From the NCBI GenBank assembly GCA_030648265.1, contig JAUSHX010000017.1, positions 1-38,026 on the forward strand: 38,026 nucleotides of DNA, given 5' to 3'. The translations under genes and the position numbers were made by a program. The notes beneath the pieces are model-generated. The model did no database searches. It had not been told where the DNA came from and was given only the letters and a program-made list of their open reading frames with translations. The DNA comes from a bacterium. Its GTDB lineage: Bacteria > Patescibacteriota > Minisyncoccia > Phycocordibacterales > UBA2100. Shown piece after piece: positions 36,484 through 38,026 of this stretch; within the stretch, counting starts at the first letter, position 1; each line of letters begins with the position of its first letter.

Positions 36484-37161
36484 ATCTGGATACAGGGTTT
36501 TAATTGCCTTCCGAAAAATCTTATACTTCCTTGGCAAGAATAAACCTGTAGCAGGCACAGTATCGTACATCAAATGAAACAAGGCAAGGCTGTCGCGATG
36601 GCTCAATAAGATATCAAAGCCATGTCTTTTGTTTCTTATTGTTCCGCGAGAGATTCCGTGTTGTTTTAGCAGGCTAAGGAGTTCTTCAAGAAATAATCTT
36701 GACCCGCATGTAAATATGCTCTGGAATACGGGTCTCGGCCTTTTTCGATCAGCACATTTCAGAAAAGCAAAATAAACACATCCGTCTCCGTCGAAATAAC
36801 CACGCACGAAATCTCTGCAATACGTGTTAGGAATTTGTGGGAGCCTCAATGTAAGACTTTTTGCGGGAGTCATACCAATACGCAGCAAATCATCAAACAT
36901 TTCCCTGCTTCCAAGTTGAAGCTGATAACTTGTAGATCGCTTACTAGTTTTGTACATGCGCTTCCCGATTTTGTGATTCGATCCAAGCACAGCTTTCACG
37001 TTCGCTAGCAATTCTCGATCGTTGCTATAAAAAGCGATAAAATATGCCCCGCGTCGATTCTTAATCATGTTGCCGTCAGCTGTAAAGAACCCCAATACAT
37101 ATGCCATTTCTCTACTCCACGTTTTAAAGAAATTCCTTCGCAAATTTCTAGGTATTGGCAT
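36469..37161 (-). CDS. free-standing LAGLIDADG homing endonuclease-like protein
   Basis: two LAGLIDADG-type motifs: MAYVLGFFTADGNM and FVRGYFDGDGCV, roughly 105-110 residues apart. Confidence 0.88.
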   Translation of the reverse strand: MPIPRNLRRNFFKTWSREMAYVLGFFTADGNMIKNRRGAYFIAFYSNDRELLANVKAVLGSNHKIGKRMYKTSKRSTSYQLQLGSREMFDDLLRIGMTPAKSLTLRLPQIPNTYCRDFVRGYFDGDGCVYFAFLKCADRKRPRPVFQSIFTCGSRLFLEELLSLLKQHGISRGTIRNKRHGFDILLSHRDSLALFHLMYDTVPATGLFLPRKYKIFRKAIKTLYPDAAVV

Positions 37162-37234
37162 CGGTTAAGTATAACGTGACACTGCATTACTCTAGCCACG
37201 CATGTGGATAAAATAAGAAATGCAGGTGCTGTGC

Positions 37235-37267
37235 ACTTCGAAGCTTCACGAGTGTGTGAAGCGAAGT
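37235..37267. repeat. hairpin adjacent to the tRNA-Met fragment
   Basis: ACTTCgaaGCTTCAC...GTGAAGCGAAGT. Confidence 0.6.
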
Positions 37268-37268
37268 A

Positions 37269-37287
37269 GTGCCGAAGGGTGGAGTTG
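37269..37287 (-). repeat. 19-nt exact copy of the tRNA-Met 3' end (T-arm and acceptor)
   Basis: GTGCCGAAGGGTGGAGTTG identical to 37476-37494 inside tRNA-Met. Confidence 0.9.
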
Positions 37288-37473
37288 CCTCTCGCGCTAC
37301 TGCGCTCGAAACCTTCGCTCCCTCTTCGGGAGCTGCGGGTCTCGTTTTACTCGACACTGCTGTTTGTACCCAATCGCTTCACTCTTGGACAAACAGGGAG
37401 CCCGCGGTTCAACTCCCCACAGACTCACCACATCAAATACCTCCAACTCAATACAAAGTTGGATTTTATTGTG

Positions 37474-37548
37474 TGGTGCCGAAGGGTGGAGTTGAACCAC
37501 CGTTTAGGGTTTATGAGTCCCTCGTTCTAGCCGTTGAACTACTCCGGC
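37474..37548 (-). tRNA. tRNA-Met(CAT); CCA encoded
   Basis: acceptor GCCGGAG/CTTCGGC, loop CTCATAA, T-arm GGTGG TTCAACT CCACC; Met versus Ile2 not distinguished. Confidence 0.88.
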
Positions 37549-37619
37549 GCATCTGCATATTAACCTATTTCAGAAAAAAATACTCCCCAAGTCCCCGCTT
37601 TCGTGTTATATCTGAATGT

Positions 37620-37796
37620 ATGTGGAATACCTTACTTGCAATTAATGGAGTCATTTGGGTCTTCACTTCCATCTACTTCATCTATTCTATCGGCGCGTCA
37701 ATTTTACTACACGACGGACACGTCTTCCTCGTCGGTCTTGGATATTTTCTGCTCTCCGTATTTCTTGAGATTATCCTCGCATCGCTTTCGAAGTAG
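37620..37796 (+). CDS. small two-pass membrane protein (58 aa)
   Basis: MWNTLLAINGVIWVFTSIYFIYSIGASILLHDGHVFLVGLGYFLLSVFLEIILASLSK. Confidence 0.55.
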   Translation: MWNTLLAINGVIWVFTSIYFIYSIGASILLHDGHVFLVGLGYFLLSVFLEIILASLSK

Positions 37797-37835
37797 CGAT
37801 TTCTGTATATGCTGCCTGCCGGCAGGTCTTCTTTA

Positions 37836-38025
37836 CAGAGCGGAGGGTGAGAGAATTTCTCCTTCGCCTCTCGCCTCGTCGTCACTCGGCTCGGGCTAGG
37901 CACCAGCTCGTCTGTTTTGCGAGCTCGCAAAACATGACTCCGCTGTTCGAATCTCTCACGCAAAGCGCGCAGGCGCTTTGCTCCCCTCGCGCAAATTACA
38001 CTCCACTTCGCTTCGTTAATTTGCG
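37836..38025. repeat. dyad-rich noncoding module
   Basis: GTGAGAGA...TCTCTCAC; GTTTTGCGAGCTCGCAAAAC (20-bp palindrome); GCAAAGCGC-gcag-GCGCTTTGC; CGCAAATTA...TAATTTGCG. Confidence 0.75.
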
Positions 38026-38026
38026 G

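Noticed and set aside
37163-37200. TGTCACG near the endonuclease start, matching the tRNA-Asp anticodon loop, as a homing-site duplicate
   Set aside because: Only a 7-nt match; not distinguishable from chance.
1-38026. CRISPR array, prophage, insertion sequence or rRNA genes
   Set aside because: No regularly spaced repeats with unique spacers, no transposase, phage or cas ORFs and no rRNA segments were recognised.

Overview
The window looks like a chromosomal segment of a Candidate Phyla Radiation (Patescibacteria/Parcubacteria-like) bacterium; this lineage call is inferred from gene content and compact style, not tested. Most genes are on the minus strand. Core genes: uvrC, uvrA, uvrB, ddl, murB, tyrS, lysS, carA-carB, pyrB, purF, hisG with a TrpR-family regulator, a MacA/MacB-type export cassette, a ZIP transporter, an undecaprenol-kinase-like DgkA, a PAP2 phosphatase, an M29 aminopeptidase, a cupin-type phosphoglucose isomerase and a HicAB toxin-antitoxin pair. 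I find four tRNAs: Ala-TGC, Thr-GGT, Asp-GTC and Met-CAT. Most notable observations: (1) palindromic elements inserted in frame inside protein genes (yggS-like, three sites in uvrC, an MFS-like gene, carA, uvrA, uvrB), with at least two recurring sequence families that show a constant reading frame and compensatory stem changes, analogous in concept to Rickettsia palindromic elements; (2) a tRNA-Thr(GGU) split by a minimal 181-nt ORF-less group I intron, with a free-standing LAGLIDADG endonuclease gene about 0.6 kb away whose 3' end runs into tRNA-Asp; (3) a possible attenuator between the TrpR-family gene and hisG whose antiterminator strand is the regulator's own last codons; (4) a structured candidate sRNA between carB and uvrA; (5) inverted modules carrying tRNA T-arm-like ends next to tRNA-Met; (6) locus-specific word-repeat spacers just upstream of many start codons. 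All coordinates and foldings were read by eye; no search or folding software was run.
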